Made by a program: the position numbers and the translations under genes
Notes under the pieces: model-generated
Seen by the model: the letters and a program-made list of their open reading frames with translations, nothing else
Database searches by the model: none
What the model was told of the DNA's origin: nothing
In this document: positions 1 through 11,532 of the stretch, piece by piece
Numbering within the stretch: the stretch's first letter is position 1
Layout of the letters: each line of letters opens with the position of its first letter
From: Rhizophlyctis rosea
Taxonomy: Eukaryota > Chytridiomycota > Chytridiomycetes > Rhizophlyctidales > Rhizophlyctidaceae
Reading direction: 5' to 3'
Assembly (NCBI GenBank): GCA_027596075.1
Contig: JADGJC010000004.1
Span: 209,562 to 273,561, forward strand
DNA: 64,000 bases

Positions 1-2771
1 CCCCGGCACCAACCCCTTCTTCTTGAACACAAACAGCGACATCACATTCGAGACCGCATACGACACCGGCCCGCCCCCACTCTCCGGCATCAACTGCACT
101 CTCCGCACTACACTACTAAGCCCCTCAAACCGCTTCTCCAAATCAAACAGCGTAGGCACCCCATCGTTCGCCGTACTAGCAGGAATGGCCGACACAGCCG
201 CCTCAACCAACCCAAAGTTCTGCCCCGCTCCCTCAAGAACCGCCAACTCCTTCGCGAACGAACCCTGATACGGCCTCTCCAACGCATCCTGCACCGCCTT
301 CAACGCACTCCACAACCGATGCACCTTATAACTCCGATCAAGACTCTCCCCAGCGTCAATACTAATCTTTTCCAAGAACTTCAACTTCAAAGCCAAATGA
401 TCCAACCGTGCCAATCGTCCCTGACGCTCCAAATCGACCTGCGTCTTGACCTCCTTCGTCCAATGACGTTCCAGCTCCTCCGCCTGTCGCCGCAAATCCG
501 CATCCAACGTCGACCGGAACTCGGCAGCTTGTTCCGACAATTTGTTGGCCAGCTGCTCATTGTGCAACACAACAAGCATCCGCCTCTCGTCTTCAACCAG
601 TTGGTCTGTCCGTTGCCCGAGATCTTTGGCTTGTTCATCCAGTGCGAGCTTGGTGGACTCTTCGTGGTCTTTCAGAGTTTCCCGGAACTTCGCTTCCTGA
701 TGGCGTAGGGAATCGCGGATTAGGTCGGCATCTTCCACCTCGAGAGTGTTGAGGTATCCAACGATGACGGTGAGTTCGTTGGTGGCCTTGTCGTACGCAC
801 TTTGCCGTTCGGCGGGGGCGGATGCGCGAAGATCGTCGAGGGTGGATTTGAGGGCGCTGATGGATTTGACGAGATTCAAGGATACGGGGCGTTGTGGGAG
901 TTTGGCAACCAGGTCGTCTACGTTGCTGTCGAAAGCCGACACAGCGCTGGGCTCTTTCGTCGGTTTGGATTCAACTGTATGTTTGGCGGGCTGGGGAAGG
1001 AGGAGGGTATCTGTTTCGCCGGTTTGGATTACAACGGTATCGGATGTCTCAACGACGCCAGATTTAGGGACTGATTGGTCAGCCTTTTGATGCAACCGAC
1101 TCTGAGCTATGGCTGCCTCCTCCTTAATCTCCTCCACCACCTTCTTGGCCGAATCCTTGACCTTCCCAACGCCAGCCGCCAGTCCGGCACCGACAGCCCC
1201 CGCAACCGCGCCTGCCTTTCTTTCCAACCCTTCGACCTGCTCAGACGCCTTTCCGGCAACCTCTTTACTCTTCTCGCTAGCCTCCTGAGCCAAACCCTTC
1301 GCCTCAGCTGCCACCTTATCTGCGGTGGCTTCCGCTTTTACCTCCGTGACCTTTGCAGCAGTATCAGTCTTCTCCTTGATTTTCTGAAGACCTTCCCCTG
1401 CCTTCGCCTCTGCTTTCTCAAGTCCGGCTGCGACTTTGCCGGCCACCGCTTTTGCTTCCGTCTCCACCTTAGCTTCCGCCTTAACCAGCTTCTTCTGGCC
1501 CTCCGCAACTGCGACCTGCAACTTCCCTGCCCCTTCCTTAAATTCTGCTTCCACCTTCGCGGTTACTTCCTTTCCTTTAATTGCCGCATCGTGGGCTAGC
1601 GACTCAGCCTTCTCCACCGCCTTTCCAACAGCCGCTTTTCCCTTCTCCAACACACTTTCGGCAACGTGTTCCGCACTCACGACCGCTCCCTCTACCTTCT
1701 GCAGAGCCATTTCTGACTTGACAGCTGCCTCATGCGCACCCTCCTTGGCCTTAAGCTCAACCTTTTCTACCGCACGTTCCGCCTTGCTCTCAACCTCCTT
1801 TGCTTTGTCGGCCACCGCACGTTCAGCCTTCGCAGCAACTGGCTCCTTCCCGTCCTTCGCCACGTTCTTAGCCGTCACCACAATAGCCGCCGCTTCCGGA
1901 CCCGATACCTCCACAGCAGCACGGACACGGACCTTCTTAGGAGGAGCAGGCTCGCCAGTAAAAGTGCTTTTGACCGCTTCGTACTTCTCCTCTACACTAT
2001 CAATGATATCTTCATAGGTATATTGAGCTTTGGTTGCGTAGCTGCGTAGTTGTTGTTCCGTCTCTTTGATTTTGGCTTGAGTCTGCTCATAAGTTTGTAC
2101 CGCCCCGTCCCGGACACTTCCAACAAATGTTTGAACGTTCTGGACCTTGTCCTCGACCGCCTGCTTCGCCTCTTCCATCGACTTGGTGACTGTGCTATGC
2201 AATTCATTGGCTGCAACATTGGCTTCCTTAATGCGAGTCAACGCCGACTCGTATTGTTTGTTTGCAGCTGCTTTGGCTTCATCCACCTTCTGACTCATGG
2301 TCGCAGCGGTCTCGGACGCCGTGGTTTGAAGGTCCTTCACGGAGGTGTTCTTCAATTTTTCGGAAGCTAGCGCTACTTGGTCGAGGGCGGGTTGGCCTCC
2401 GGGAACGTTTTCAATCCAGTATTTACGGAAAATGGCATCGTTCAGGGCGTAATATGCGGCTCCAGTATATATCACTGCTGAACCGAAGAGGAGGGTAAAG
2501 ACGTAACGGAATATGGGAACTGATCTTGCGGTGGTGGCGGATTCAGTAGCGTAGGAACGAGGGAGAGGTATCTGGAATACGAATTGCAAAGTCAGCTAGA
2601 GTGTTGCGTCTTATAGTTTTGACGGAGGAAGTCTTAGAATACAGGCGGCTGTGTGCGCACCTGAGTACGAGCAAGCGGACTTTGTGCGGGCCTTGGGCGA
2701 AGGGCTCGTTGTGCTGAAGAATTCCCAGGCACGGGATTGACCTGTCGTCCCACTGAAGCAGCCCTCCACAT
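1..2771 (-). CDS. MIC60: MICOS complex subunit MIC60 (mitofilin), C-terminus cut by window edge
   Basis: MIC60 is the inner-membrane MICOS subunit that shapes cristae junctions and contacts outer-membrane complexes. Two exons: 2771-2661 (37 codons) and 2571 to at least 1 (857 codons, open to the edge), with an 89-nt GT-AG intron. The start ATG at 2771 opens a basic, Arg/Ser-rich presequence (begins MWRAASVGRQ), followed by one hydrophobic helix at about residues 56-76. A long Lys/Ala/Glu coiled coil follows, then the mitofilin domain, whose end is visible (VRRVQLMPESGGGPVSYAVS). At 894 visible residues it is longer than human MIC60, through an extended Ala/Lys/Glu region at about residues 110-430. 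The assignment rests on architecture plus the C-terminal motif. Only the last few codons should be missing. Confidence 0.93.
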
Positions 2772-3128
2772 CTCGCCGTAATTTTGGGGTCAGGTGGGAG
2801 AAGAAAGAGCTGAGATGGAGGTTTGTTTACTGTGCGATGGTAATGAAGATGGGAACGGCAGGAGCAATATTGCAGGAGGATGACGGATTGGATCGTTCCA
2901 AATGCAGCTGTGTTGTATTGAGGCTGGAGTCCGGCAGAATCCAGTTACGAAAGCTGTGCCTCACCAGCCCAGCCGATTGCGCAGCGCTGGTCCCAGTGGT
3001 CGAGGCTGATCAAGGAATGGTCCTTATCACCTGCCCTATCCTTCACCTTCCATCTACCCAAAGAGTTGCCCCTTTCCCTTGCAAACCTGACACTGGCTCC
3101 GCAGTTAGACTCCATCCGTTAAAGACAA
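2772..3128. other. Divergent intergenic region MIC60 / UreD
   Basis: These 357 bp separate two start codons that point away from each other and must hold both promoters. I see no convincing ORF and no recognisable operator. Confidence 0.5.
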
Positions 3129-4154
3129 ATGACTGTTGAGGAAATCCAGCGTGGCAGTGGCACAATACACGTAGCAAAACGCGCCACCCGCACGGCGCTC
3201 TCCTCCCTCTCCTCCTCATATCCACTTCGACTCCTCGCACCGCGCACCCATGACCCCCGAAATATATCCGTCTACGCTCTTGCTCACGGCGGTGGCCTTG
3301 TCAGCGGAGACCATGTGAACATAGACATCACAATTGAAGAGCAGTGCGCTTTGACTCTCTTGACGCAAGGGTCAACCAAAGTGTACAAGAAGAAGGACCG
3401 TGCGGCACCTCCCAGACAACATAACGAACCTACCAATCCTACAACAATCCCACTAGAACGTATAAGTCTGAACAAACGTCACAAACCCGCACCAGATGTC
3501 TTCCAATCCATCACAGCCCACATCCATGACCACGCCCTCCTCGCCCTCCTCCCCGACCCCATCACCCCGTTCACGTCCGCATCATATGACCAACACCAAC
3601 GCATCAACCTCCTAAATCCTTCCGCCTCACTGGTTCTACTAGATTGGTTTACATCCGGACGGCGCAGTAGAGGCGAAGAATGGGCGTTTGACAGATATGC
3701 GTCGAAGAATGAAGTCTTTATTGGTAGCGGGAAAGATTCTACTCTACTGTTGCGAGATGCTTGGCTTCTGGAGGATGAGGGGACGAGAGCCGGCGGTGAC
3801 GGGGAAGAGGCGCGGGAACGATTCGGAAGGACATATGAGTCGCGAGTGCGACCATACCATTGTTACGCGAACCTGCTTTTGATCGGTCCACGGACAAAGG
3901 CCATAGCAGACGATGCTCTGGCCACATTTGAGCAAATTGTCATCCCACCTCCCAGACCTGGCATCAAACCCTCTATACGGCCCCTTCTTTGGTCAGTTTC
4001 ACCCATACCCTCACCGCCTGGATGCGACTCATCTCCAGGAGTAGTACTCCGCGCTGCGGCTATGGAAACCGATTTGATGCGGAACTTCATAGACGAAAGA
4101 TTAGCAGGCTTGGAGGCGGAGATTGGTGAGAATTTATTTGTAGGACGTAAATAG
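3129..4154 (+). CDS. ureD: Urease accessory protein UreD (UreH)
   Basis: UreD works with UreF and UreG to load nickel into apo-urease in the cytosol. The 341-codon ORF carries family hallmarks: an HGGGLVSGD motif at about residue 52, LTQGSTKVY at about 79, LLPDPITPF at about 140, WFTSGRRSRGEEW at about 168, and a conserved start of the C-terminal half (YHCYANLLLIGP). The first ATG gives a full-length start. Residues 84-125 form a loop richer in Asn, Pro and Thr than usual. It contains a GT-AG stretch of 36 nt (3460-3495) that could be a cryptic intron, though reading through it stays in frame. The stop lies only 29 bp from the stop of the convergent TSC13 gene. No urease structural gene is in the window. 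Confidence 0.9.
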   Translation: MTVEEIQRGSGTIHVAKRATRTALSSLSSSYPLRLLAPRTHDPRNISVYALAHGGGLVSGDHVNIDITIEEQCALTLLTQGSTKVYKKKDRAAPPRQHNEPTNPTTIPLERISLNKRHKPAPDVFQSITAHIHDHALLALLPDPITPFTSASYDQHQRINLLNPSASLVLLDWFTSGRRSRGEEWAFDRYASKNEVFIGSGKDSTLLLRDAWLLEDEGTRAGGDGEEARERFGRTYESRVRPYHCYANLLLIGPRTKAIADDALATFEQIVIPPPRPGIKPSIRPLLWSVSPIPSPPGCDSSPGVVLRAAAMETDLMRNFIDERLAGLEAEIGENLFVGRK

Positions 4155-4183
4155 AATCACCCTTGTCCTAAAGACAAATCGGT

Positions 4184-5672
4184 CTACAAGATGAAAGGGA
4201 TCATGGCTTTCCGGTTACGTGGATATGTTCCTCCAAACTCTTTCTTGTAGTTTCTGTGCTTCTTCAGAGCCCACGCAGCCCTGGAATGAAAGAGTCAGAT
4301 ATGGCATATGCAAAGCAAATGCAGATGATGATGCATCCTTACATTTGAGCTGCCCCAATGATAGTGAATAGCCATGCGGATAGAGATCCGGTCAACACCG
4401 AAACCGTCACCCATCCCAAAATCTCGAAGAAATAGTTGGGACACGACACCAAGTTGAATCCGTATCCGAAAGGTATCTAGTCCCTGATGTCAGAATATGA
4501 GCAATAAATGACATCTGATGCAAACAAATACTACCTTCCTCACACGAGTTCCTGTAGGCCGCAAGTTACGCAACGTGACGTGAGTTACGTAGTTTGAAAC
4601 TTCGGAGAACTGTGAAATAAAGATGGTTAACACTTTGTCCTTGGGTGGCAACAGCATTGCACTCACCAGCCAAAAGCCAATCAATGCACTGGTCCAGAAA
4701 GAAGAATGAACTCCACCAAAGAAACCACCATCAAAGCCCGGACGGTGGATAAAATATCCCATCAGAACACCGGACGAGAGCCAGTAATGAGCACAATTCT
4801 TTGGCAGGTTGAAAATGGGCATAGTGTCATTACTGAAGGTGGGTGAGTGACCAGCATCAACCTGAGCAAGGGAGATCGCAATTACCTAAACCGATGGACA
4901 AATAGTGTTTCATATTCTCGTTTGAGGAAGTGCAGCACAACTAACGTGAGAGTGATTCTGCAAGTCATGTCAGTTCAGGATGGGGCATCATCTGACAATG
5001 GAGACAAGGCACTCACGTCTGGATCTGGCTATGTTGCACTTCTCCCTTTGCACCATAGAAGATGTTGGGGAAGAAGTACAGAAGTGGATGTATCAGGATA
5101 GGACCGGCATACTCGATCAGGAATACAGTGCCCCAACCGATTTGCGCGCCTGTAATATATATGTGAATACTTGAACTGTTATGTGGGGTGTGCAAAGATC
5201 AATCGCACCAAGGTCCTTGAATATGATGGTGTCTGACAGTGGCGATGAACGTCAGTAAAGCAAGGGAGTTCAAACTGCAAGGATGTTGCCATACCTCCAG
5301 AGTTAATGCCATATGTCGACAGCTGCGTGCCCTTCGCCAGTGGTTTGACATCTCCATTACTCGTCTCTGTACGCATGTGAGTTCAGTCCGAGAAGGTTTC
5401 AATCGGCGTCGATTTCCAAAAATACCCACTGAACGTCAACCGTTGTCGCGACGGATAATACTTGGGAACTGCAATGAGAAAACCAACGGTTAAGCTTCAA
5501 TTTTCAAGGTCCAAATTGACAGGTCATTGCGGTGATCTAAGAATAGTCACATACACTGCCGGTGAATCGCTTTCTGGAGGTCCTCAACGTTTGCGGTTTG
5601 AACGGCCACTGGGAGCTGCAGCTCCTCCTTCAGCACTCTCCCTGAGCGAGTTGTCAGAGTTATGTGGCTCAT
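4184..5672 (-). CDS. TSC13: Very-long-chain trans-2-enoyl-CoA reductase (TSC13/TECR)
   Basis: It catalyses the last reduction of the ER fatty-acid elongation cycle (trans-2-enoyl-CoA to acyl-CoA with NADPH), feeding sphingolipid and very-long-chain lipid synthesis. Ten exons: 5672-5555, 5468-5430, 5366-5295, 5232-5209, 5149-5017, 4957-4886, 4832-4667, 4609-4535, 4476-4343, 4280-4184. All junctions are GT-AG and phases agree. The N-terminus is ubiquitin-like, as in TECR. Family motifs follow: LSTYGINSG, FKDLGAQIGW, FLIEYAGP, KREYETLFVHRF, MPIFNLPKNCAHYW, LRNLRPTGT, CPNYFFEILGW, and the C-terminal ALKKHRNYKKEFG...YPRNRKAMIPFIL. The start ATG (MSHITLTTRSGR) is the only one in frame before the first motif. 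The total is about 309 residues, normal for the family. Confidence 0.95.
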
Positions 5673-5978
5673 CGCGAACAAGATTGCAGGAAGGGGTTGG
5701 GATAACACACAAGGGAGGGGTTTGCCATGCCTTTGAGGTGGTCAGTGTCACACCAACTGTCATTACATCCAGGATACTCACACTCACGAGTCATCAATCC
5801 GGATTTACGTGGCGCACATCATGCCGCACAATTCTTCCGGCCTCTCCACATTCCTCCGTGTGTGGTATTTTCCGTTTGTTTACTCACAGATCATCTACCA
5901 CTAATTTATTCCCACGACACATCGCATTACCAACTTCATAGGATCCATAGCTAGTGGGATCGTCTCTCACATATCAAA
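5673..5978. other. Divergent intergenic region TSC13 / metaxin
   Basis: These 306 bp lie between two oppositely transcribed genes. No ORF with gene-like composition is seen. The region presumably serves as a shared bidirectional promoter. Confidence 0.45.
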
Positions 5979-7273
5979 ATGGAAGTCTACAAGAAATTTC
6001 GCGCGTCGATGGATAAGTTTCCCCTGGTCACTTTCCCGCCAGTCTACACGCCCCCATCCATGCCAGACAACCCCGACAACACACCCATCCTATTTATATT
6101 CCCCAAAGATAAGAAGCTGTCGACGTCCTGGGACGTGGAAAGCCTAAAGTATCAGGTGAGATCACTGAATAAACGCGTCAAAGACAATATGCCAGCGTCC
6201 AGTGTTATTGACCCCTGCCTTGGAAAACTAGGCCTTTTTGGTATTTTCTCACTACAAACATGCCACACGACAATGTCACGAGCAAGATATGTCGCCTTCA
6301 GGTTGGTGCTGTTATTCATTGGATAGGCGAGCTGTGTATGATGTACTCAAGTATGCATCATAGGCCGCCTACCGTTCTTAGTCAACGCGTCCGGAAAGGC
6401 CCTTGCTGGAAGAGATATCCTGTCTGAGTTGCACGACAAGGTCAGGACCATAAACTTCCGACCGATGACTGTGCGCATTGAGAAACTCATTTGCCATTAT
6501 CCATGCAGGTTGGGGATCTTGATTCGAGACTTACAGAAATACAGAAGGCGGATGTACTGGCTTTCACAGCCATGATTGAAACCAAACTACACTTAGCACT
6601 GGTGAGAATTTGCCAGCCTTCCCTCCTTCCATCAGCTTCAGCATCCTAACTATGTGCGCGCGTAGATTTATTATCTTTACTACGACGAGAAGAACTTCAA
6701 CAATATCACTTTCCTAGCGCATAAAGATCTCTACCCGGCTCCATTGAATCTGATATTGGCACGGAAACTTCGTTGGGATACCAAGCAATGGCTATTGCAG
6801 CAAAGAGCTGTGCTGAGCAAGGAGGAGGTAGAGGAATAAGAAACCTTCAGTTAGCACGCGTAACGAAAGACCCTAACGACATGCGCTGCAGATTTTGGCG
6901 GATGCAAAGGCGGTACTCGCCGCATTATCAACACAACTAGGAGGCCAGTTGTACTTCTTTGGGCAAAAGTACGGAATGCTTTCACATCGCCGTTGTCATC
7001 TCCCAATCTCAATCTAAACTTCTTTCGCTCTCCTAGGGCCTCGTATCTTGACGCCGTTGCCTTTGCATACCTTCATGTTATTCTATCACAGTTTGCCAAT
7101 TCGGCAACACATAACGATCTGCGGCAGGCCGTCACAAAATACGATAACCTCGTTCAGGTACCCACTGCCATTCACACTGTCTTTTTCATGGTGACGTATG
7201 TTGATACTAGTCTGTCTAACCTATTCTCCGCTAGTATACAAGAAGGCTATTCGGAACATATTTCGCGTCGTAG
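5979..7273 (+). CDS. Metaxin / Sam35-Sam37-like outer mitochondrial membrane import protein
   Basis: Metaxins are GST-fold proteins of the SAM complex that inserts beta-barrel proteins into the outer mitochondrial membrane. Eight exons: 5979-6155, 6232-6301, 6364-6440, 6509-6601, 6666-6827, 6892-6968, 7037-7157, 7235-7273. They give 271 residues with consistent phases. Diagnostic pieces are the N-terminal thioredoxin-like part with MSPSGRLPFLV (spanning the exon 2/3 junction) and the C-terminal GST-C signature ASYLDAVAFAYLHVIL. The protein ends shortly after (YTRRLFGTYFAS) without a clear anchor helix. I cannot decide between metaxin-1/Sam37 and metaxin-2/Sam35 by eye, so no symbol is given. 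Confidence 0.85.
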
Positions 7274-7453
7274 CATTGTTGATAGGCATTCGTTCTAGCG
7301 AAGGATACAGTAGGCTGTTACATAGATCTAGGAGCGTAGCATTCTGTAGTATAGCCGTAGCTGTTTCAATAGTCCTTGTCGTTCGGCTCGGAAGCTGTAC
7401 AAATACAGAGCATGATGAGGGACGAAGAGACAAACCATCAAATGAGCTCCCAC

Positions 7454-9426
7454 TTACACCAAATAAGTCACCACCAGTCCCGAAACTCCACCAACTCCGA
7501 CATGTGTCAGCATACCAAGAGCAGACCTCATCCCAATGGTCCGCGCCGTCCATAACGTCACTCCAAACGCAACAGCAAACGCACCCAACACCGCCCAATT
7601 CTGCGGAAACAATCGTCTAGGCTTCAACTTCGTCGCATAATCATGCTTCACCACCACCGAATCCACCTTCGACAACACCTCCTCCGACCTCCCCAAGAAG
7701 AACTTCTCAACAAACCCATACGAAAACACAATCCGCATGACCATATTCGCCATATTCGCAATGACCAATCCCACACTCCCCAAATCCAGCGCCACCATCG
7801 TGACGTACGCCACGGCCGCGAATGTTGCTGAGAAGATTACCATCCAACCGCTTTGTCGCGATAATGTTTTGGCGTCCCCGACGCCTTGTAGAAAGCCTTC
7901 CGTGATGCCGTTTACGCCCATCAGGGGGACGTAGAGGCAATATACGGCTAGGACTCGTGGGATGTCTGTGCTGGCTTTTGCGGATCCGAACAATATGCGA
8001 ACTAGCGTGTCCGTGTAGTTGGGAGCGAGGAAGGTGAAGTACATGCCGATGAGGACGTGGGAGCGGAGGAGGGTGGAGAGGAGGTCGATTGCTTGTTCGA
8101 GGGTTTGTTTGGCCCCTGCGATGGATTTTGATGATGTCAGAGGTGTTACACAGGCAGTTTTACATATCGTCACTAACCGGCACTCGCATCAGTGAGTGAG
8201 GTCAAAGTTTTGGAGAAGAACGCCCGCGCCATCTCCTCAAGGGGTTGGAACAGGATGCGCGCGATCAGAGACCCTTGAGTTGAAGTGTTAATGCTGAACC
8301 GCACAATGGCGTCATGAAAGATGTGCTACCTAGATCCGAAACTAGTTTATAAGCGCCCTTCTGCTCCTCACTCATGCCGAACGCATTGAGAATCATCTTG
8401 TCTCCTTCCGTCAGGATATGTTTCAATGCAGACTGTCCCGTAAACGTCCATGCAATGGAAGTGATCTGCGGATCTAGATGAAACTTCCTGCAAATGCAGA
8501 TCTTGAGATCACGCCTTTGCAACGACGAATTGCACGGGCACATACTGCTTATCTCCCACGATCTTACGAGGCATGAACAGCTTCCAAAAGGGTACAGATG
8601 GCGCCGCTCCAGCATTCAATTGCTCCCTACACTTCGACTCCTGCAACGCTCTGATGTATCCACCCAGCAACATCAACGCATACGCCAATTGTCCCAACGC
8701 GAATGCTGCAACGCTGCCATTCGGTGAACGGGATAGATCCACCGAATAGATGTATGCTAATGTCGTGACGCACTTCACAACAAGCGCCGCGCCCTCAACT
8801 TTGACCCGAACTTTGTACAGTAAGTTCGTTTGTACGGCAATGTAGAGCGGCTCGGAGCATAGTTCTATCATGGCGGCGAGGAGATATGTCGAGAGACAGG
8901 GAGGGAATCCGCCAGCAGGCCGTATGAGGGTGCGCCAGGTGCCAATTAGCGTGAGAACTAATACTCCAATTCCAATCGGAACCATGGATAGGTTCACCAT
9001 CTTCTGATGACGGAGCGATATGCCTTCCGGTAGACCATGACTCCGTCGTTGCGTATCCGACGCAACGCTTCCGCCCTTCCGTCTTCTCAAACCAGAACCC
9101 CCTGCAGTAGCCTCTGGCTCTGTTGGAGCCGCCTCCTCTTCCCCCTCTTTCTCCTCGTCCGACTCCGTCGTGCTTCTTAGCAGTGCCATGCGGAGGTTTT
9201 CTCGTGATAAGAAGAGCACGGTGGAGTAGTAGAGTTCTAGGTCTGATACTTGACCGAAGGCGGCGAGAGTTGATCTTCGTTGGATGAGGTTGTTCATTAT
9301 GAAGGTGCCGATGCGGGAAACGAATTGTAGGAGGAGGAGCCAAAAGGCACCCTGTATGGATGAGGAGAGTGCTTTTGTGGGTTTGTTATCCCTTGCGGGT
9401 TGCGGCTGGGGTTGTCGGTCTGGCAT
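7454..9426 (-). CDS. RFT1: RFT1, ER lipid-linked oligosaccharide (Man5GlcNAc2-PP-dolichol) translocation protein
   Basis: RFT1 is a polytopic ER protein needed for N-glycan precursor assembly; its exact role as flippase is debated. Four exons: 9426-8546, 8487-8330, 8273-8178, 8115-7454, giving 598 residues with matching phases. Motifs: an N-terminal helix followed by LLLLQFVSRIGTFIMNN, FGQVSDLELYYSTVLFLSREN, then TGQSALKHILTEGDK, SLIARILFQPLEEMARAFF and VNGITEGFL. An acidic, low-complexity cytosolic loop (EEKEGEEEAAPTEPEAT) follows the first two helices. The start at 9426 (MPDRQPQP) is preferred; an in-frame upstream ATG at 9540 would add 38 residues. Confidence 0.93.
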
Positions 9427-9540
9427 GGCCAAGTATATTTCGTTCAATTGAAACAAGCTGTGAGGAGATGAAGCCAGAGATGAAGCTGTGAAAGTTTGGA
9501 AAATCGCGCCGCGAGTGGGCCCCAGGGCACAACGCAGCAT

Positions 9541-10062
9541 GCAGACCCTGGGCCCCTAAGATTGTCGTTTCTTGAAACCGCCAAGAAATCACCCTCGCCA
9601 GATGCCAGAAAGAGCCCCAGAGAGGGTCAGTCCAATGTGCTCAAATTTAATTCTTTTTTTCCTTTTTTTTATTATAACTTTCGTATGGGAGGTAAGCATG
9701 GGATTTCTCGTCCACAGGTACTGAAATCCCTCTGCCCACCATCAATCCGCGATAAGCGCAATCTTTAGATGACATGATGCTCCCACAATCTGCAACGCAA
9801 CTCTGGCTTCACTTTCCTTTGGCAAACATGAATGGCGTGCAATCCAATATCTGTCCTCTTGACCCGTCTTGAAAAGTCTCGATACAGATTGCACGTGTGC
9901 GATGTGCAAGAGATGCGGGATGTGTCATGCAATGCCACGGGTTCAGTCGGCTGTGCAGAGCGAAATCTCAATGTCAAAACGTACAAAGTAAGGAACGCGA
10001 AGTTTACAATTGTAAGAAATGTACATTTGAAGCTATATACGGGATCACCACTTTTAGTCCGA
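9541..10062. other. Intergenic region upstream of RFT1
   Basis: This region of about 520 bp has an AT-rich T-tract near 9650. Short ORFs on both strands lack gene-like composition. It holds the RFT1 promoter and the 3' flank of the next minus-strand gene. No gene is seen. Confidence 0.4.
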
Positions 10063-11178
10063 TCATACATCTGTCTTTTCATCGTCCTTCTTTTCGTTCA
10101 CCCGGCAAATCTCTATATACTGTAGGACAGAACCCAACAAGAAAAAGTATGAGCCCAAGTACGTACTAAAGTTCACTCCCCATTGCCTTCCTGTCTCATC
10201 GTCGGGTCCGAAGGGAATCCCGAAAACGCCAGACAGGAAGAACCCCAGAGATCCTAAGATATTCCAAAACCCTATATGCCACCCCAAATCCATCAGATTA
10301 GGTTTCCACCACGCAGTCTGCGTCTCCAGTGTTAGGAATATGCTACTGACGGTGAGGAACCATGCGCCGATGACTTGCGGGGTCCAGTAGACGCCATAGT
10401 ACAAGCCCCGTGCGGTGGATTCGTCCTCCGGAAGAAACCAGGCTGCCCATGTGGCGATCCAGAAGATGGACGTGCCGCAAAATTGAGAAAAGTTGGCTAA
10501 GAATGACATGGACCGCCATCCGTCACCGTCCCCTTTCTCGCCCCAACCTATCCATAGCCACTCCGTGCGCTTTAGAGGTTCGCTTTTGCAGAGGAAGAGG
10601 TCGACGATGGAGGTGATGAAGTTTGATTCGACGAGTCGGGCGGTGATGTCGAAGTGGGCTTTGCGTTCGGCGTTGAGGGCTTCCCAGTACATGCACCATC
10701 CACCAAAGTAGAAAAGTGTCCCGCCAATGAAGCCCGAGGCGTTAAGGAGGCTGAGGCGGGTGGTGCTTTGGGTATCGGTCCAGTGGAAGGCGGCGGCACC
10801 GTTGACGACCCAAGATAATGATCCGACGGTGAAGAGGACGGCGGTCCACCAGCTGACGTTGTATGGTTTCCAGAGGTGGAGTGCGAAACGGGGTTGCTGA
10901 CTTTGTTGCTGGGTGGTGCTTAGTGCCTGGTCGGACTCGCCTAGCTCAAGTGTTTCGACCGACGAACTCGGTTGGGTAGTGAAGGAAGAGGACTGTTGAT
11001 GTTGTAAGGGGCGACCTTTGCGGTGTCTACGGGACCTCCATATGCGGTTGTCGGCGAGCACGCAGCGCACGGGGTTGAACCAGAGGTAGGAGACATTGTC
11101 AACAACGTCTTCTGGAGGAATGTCTGAGGGCAAAGACGAGAGCTGCTCTTTTTTGGGGATGTCTGTGTCCACCGCCAT
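10063..11178 (-). CDS. Uncharacterised integral membrane protein
   Basis: This single-exon ORF of 371 codons starts at a good ATG (MAVDTDIPKK). A soluble N-terminus (about residues 1-105, with a Ser/Gln-rich stretch at 60-95) contains the aromatic motif SYLWFNPVRCVLADN. About six hydrophobic segments follow, rich in Trp, Gly and Phe. The most distinctive are LGWHIGFWNILGSLGFFLSGVFG near the C-terminus and YYGVYWTPQVIGAWFLTVSSIF before it. The tail is charged (NEKKDDEKTD). I recall similar Trp-rich membrane proteins being common in fungi but cannot attach a function. The composition and lack of frame breaks make it a real gene. Confidence 0.8.
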   Translation of the reverse strand: MAVDTDIPKKEQLSSLPSDIPPEDVVDNVSYLWFNPVRCVLADNRIWRSRRHRKGRPLQHQQSSSFTTQPSSSVETLELGESDQALSTTQQQSQQPRFALHLWKPYNVSWWTAVLFTVGSLSWVVNGAAAFHWTDTQSTTRLSLLNASGFIGGTLFYFGGWCMYWEALNAERKAHFDITARLVESNFITSIVDLFLCKSEPLKRTEWLWIGWGEKGDGDGWRSMSFLANFSQFCGTSIFWIATWAAWFLPEDESTARGLYYGVYWTPQVIGAWFLTVSSIFLTLETQTAWWKPNLMDLGWHIGFWNILGSLGFFLSGVFGIPFGPDDETGRQWGVNFSTYLGSYFFLLGSVLQYIEICRVNEKKDDEKTDV

Positions 11179-11532
11179 GTTGGTGGGTGCAGGGGTGCAA
11201 CTTTAGGTGAACCCCACTGGACATGGGAGCATTTGTGGCTGCCTGGACTATAAGTGCACTTATATCTTTTTGAGTGAAATGACGTCCATTCCAAAATGCA
11301 CACCAACATTCCATTCATTTCAGGCACACGTTCCATTTTGTGTGGCTTGGGCGCATCACCTCCGGCATCTCCGGACAACAAACGTCATCACGAATCACAA
11401 TTCAGCCCTGGCACAGTGCGGACTCAGGGAGTGGCATGGGCTGGTGGGCAGGGTCGAAGGGGTTTGGAACTTCAAACTTGAACAACACATCTCTGTCCCA
11501 CTTCAATCTATTGTGGACAATCGTCGCTTTGA

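Noticed and set aside
8460..8545. A 27-nt GC-AG intron in RFT1
   Set aside because: A 58-nt intron with a consensus GTATGT donor and the same acceptor keeps frame and the conserved motif, so the ultrashort alternative is not needed.
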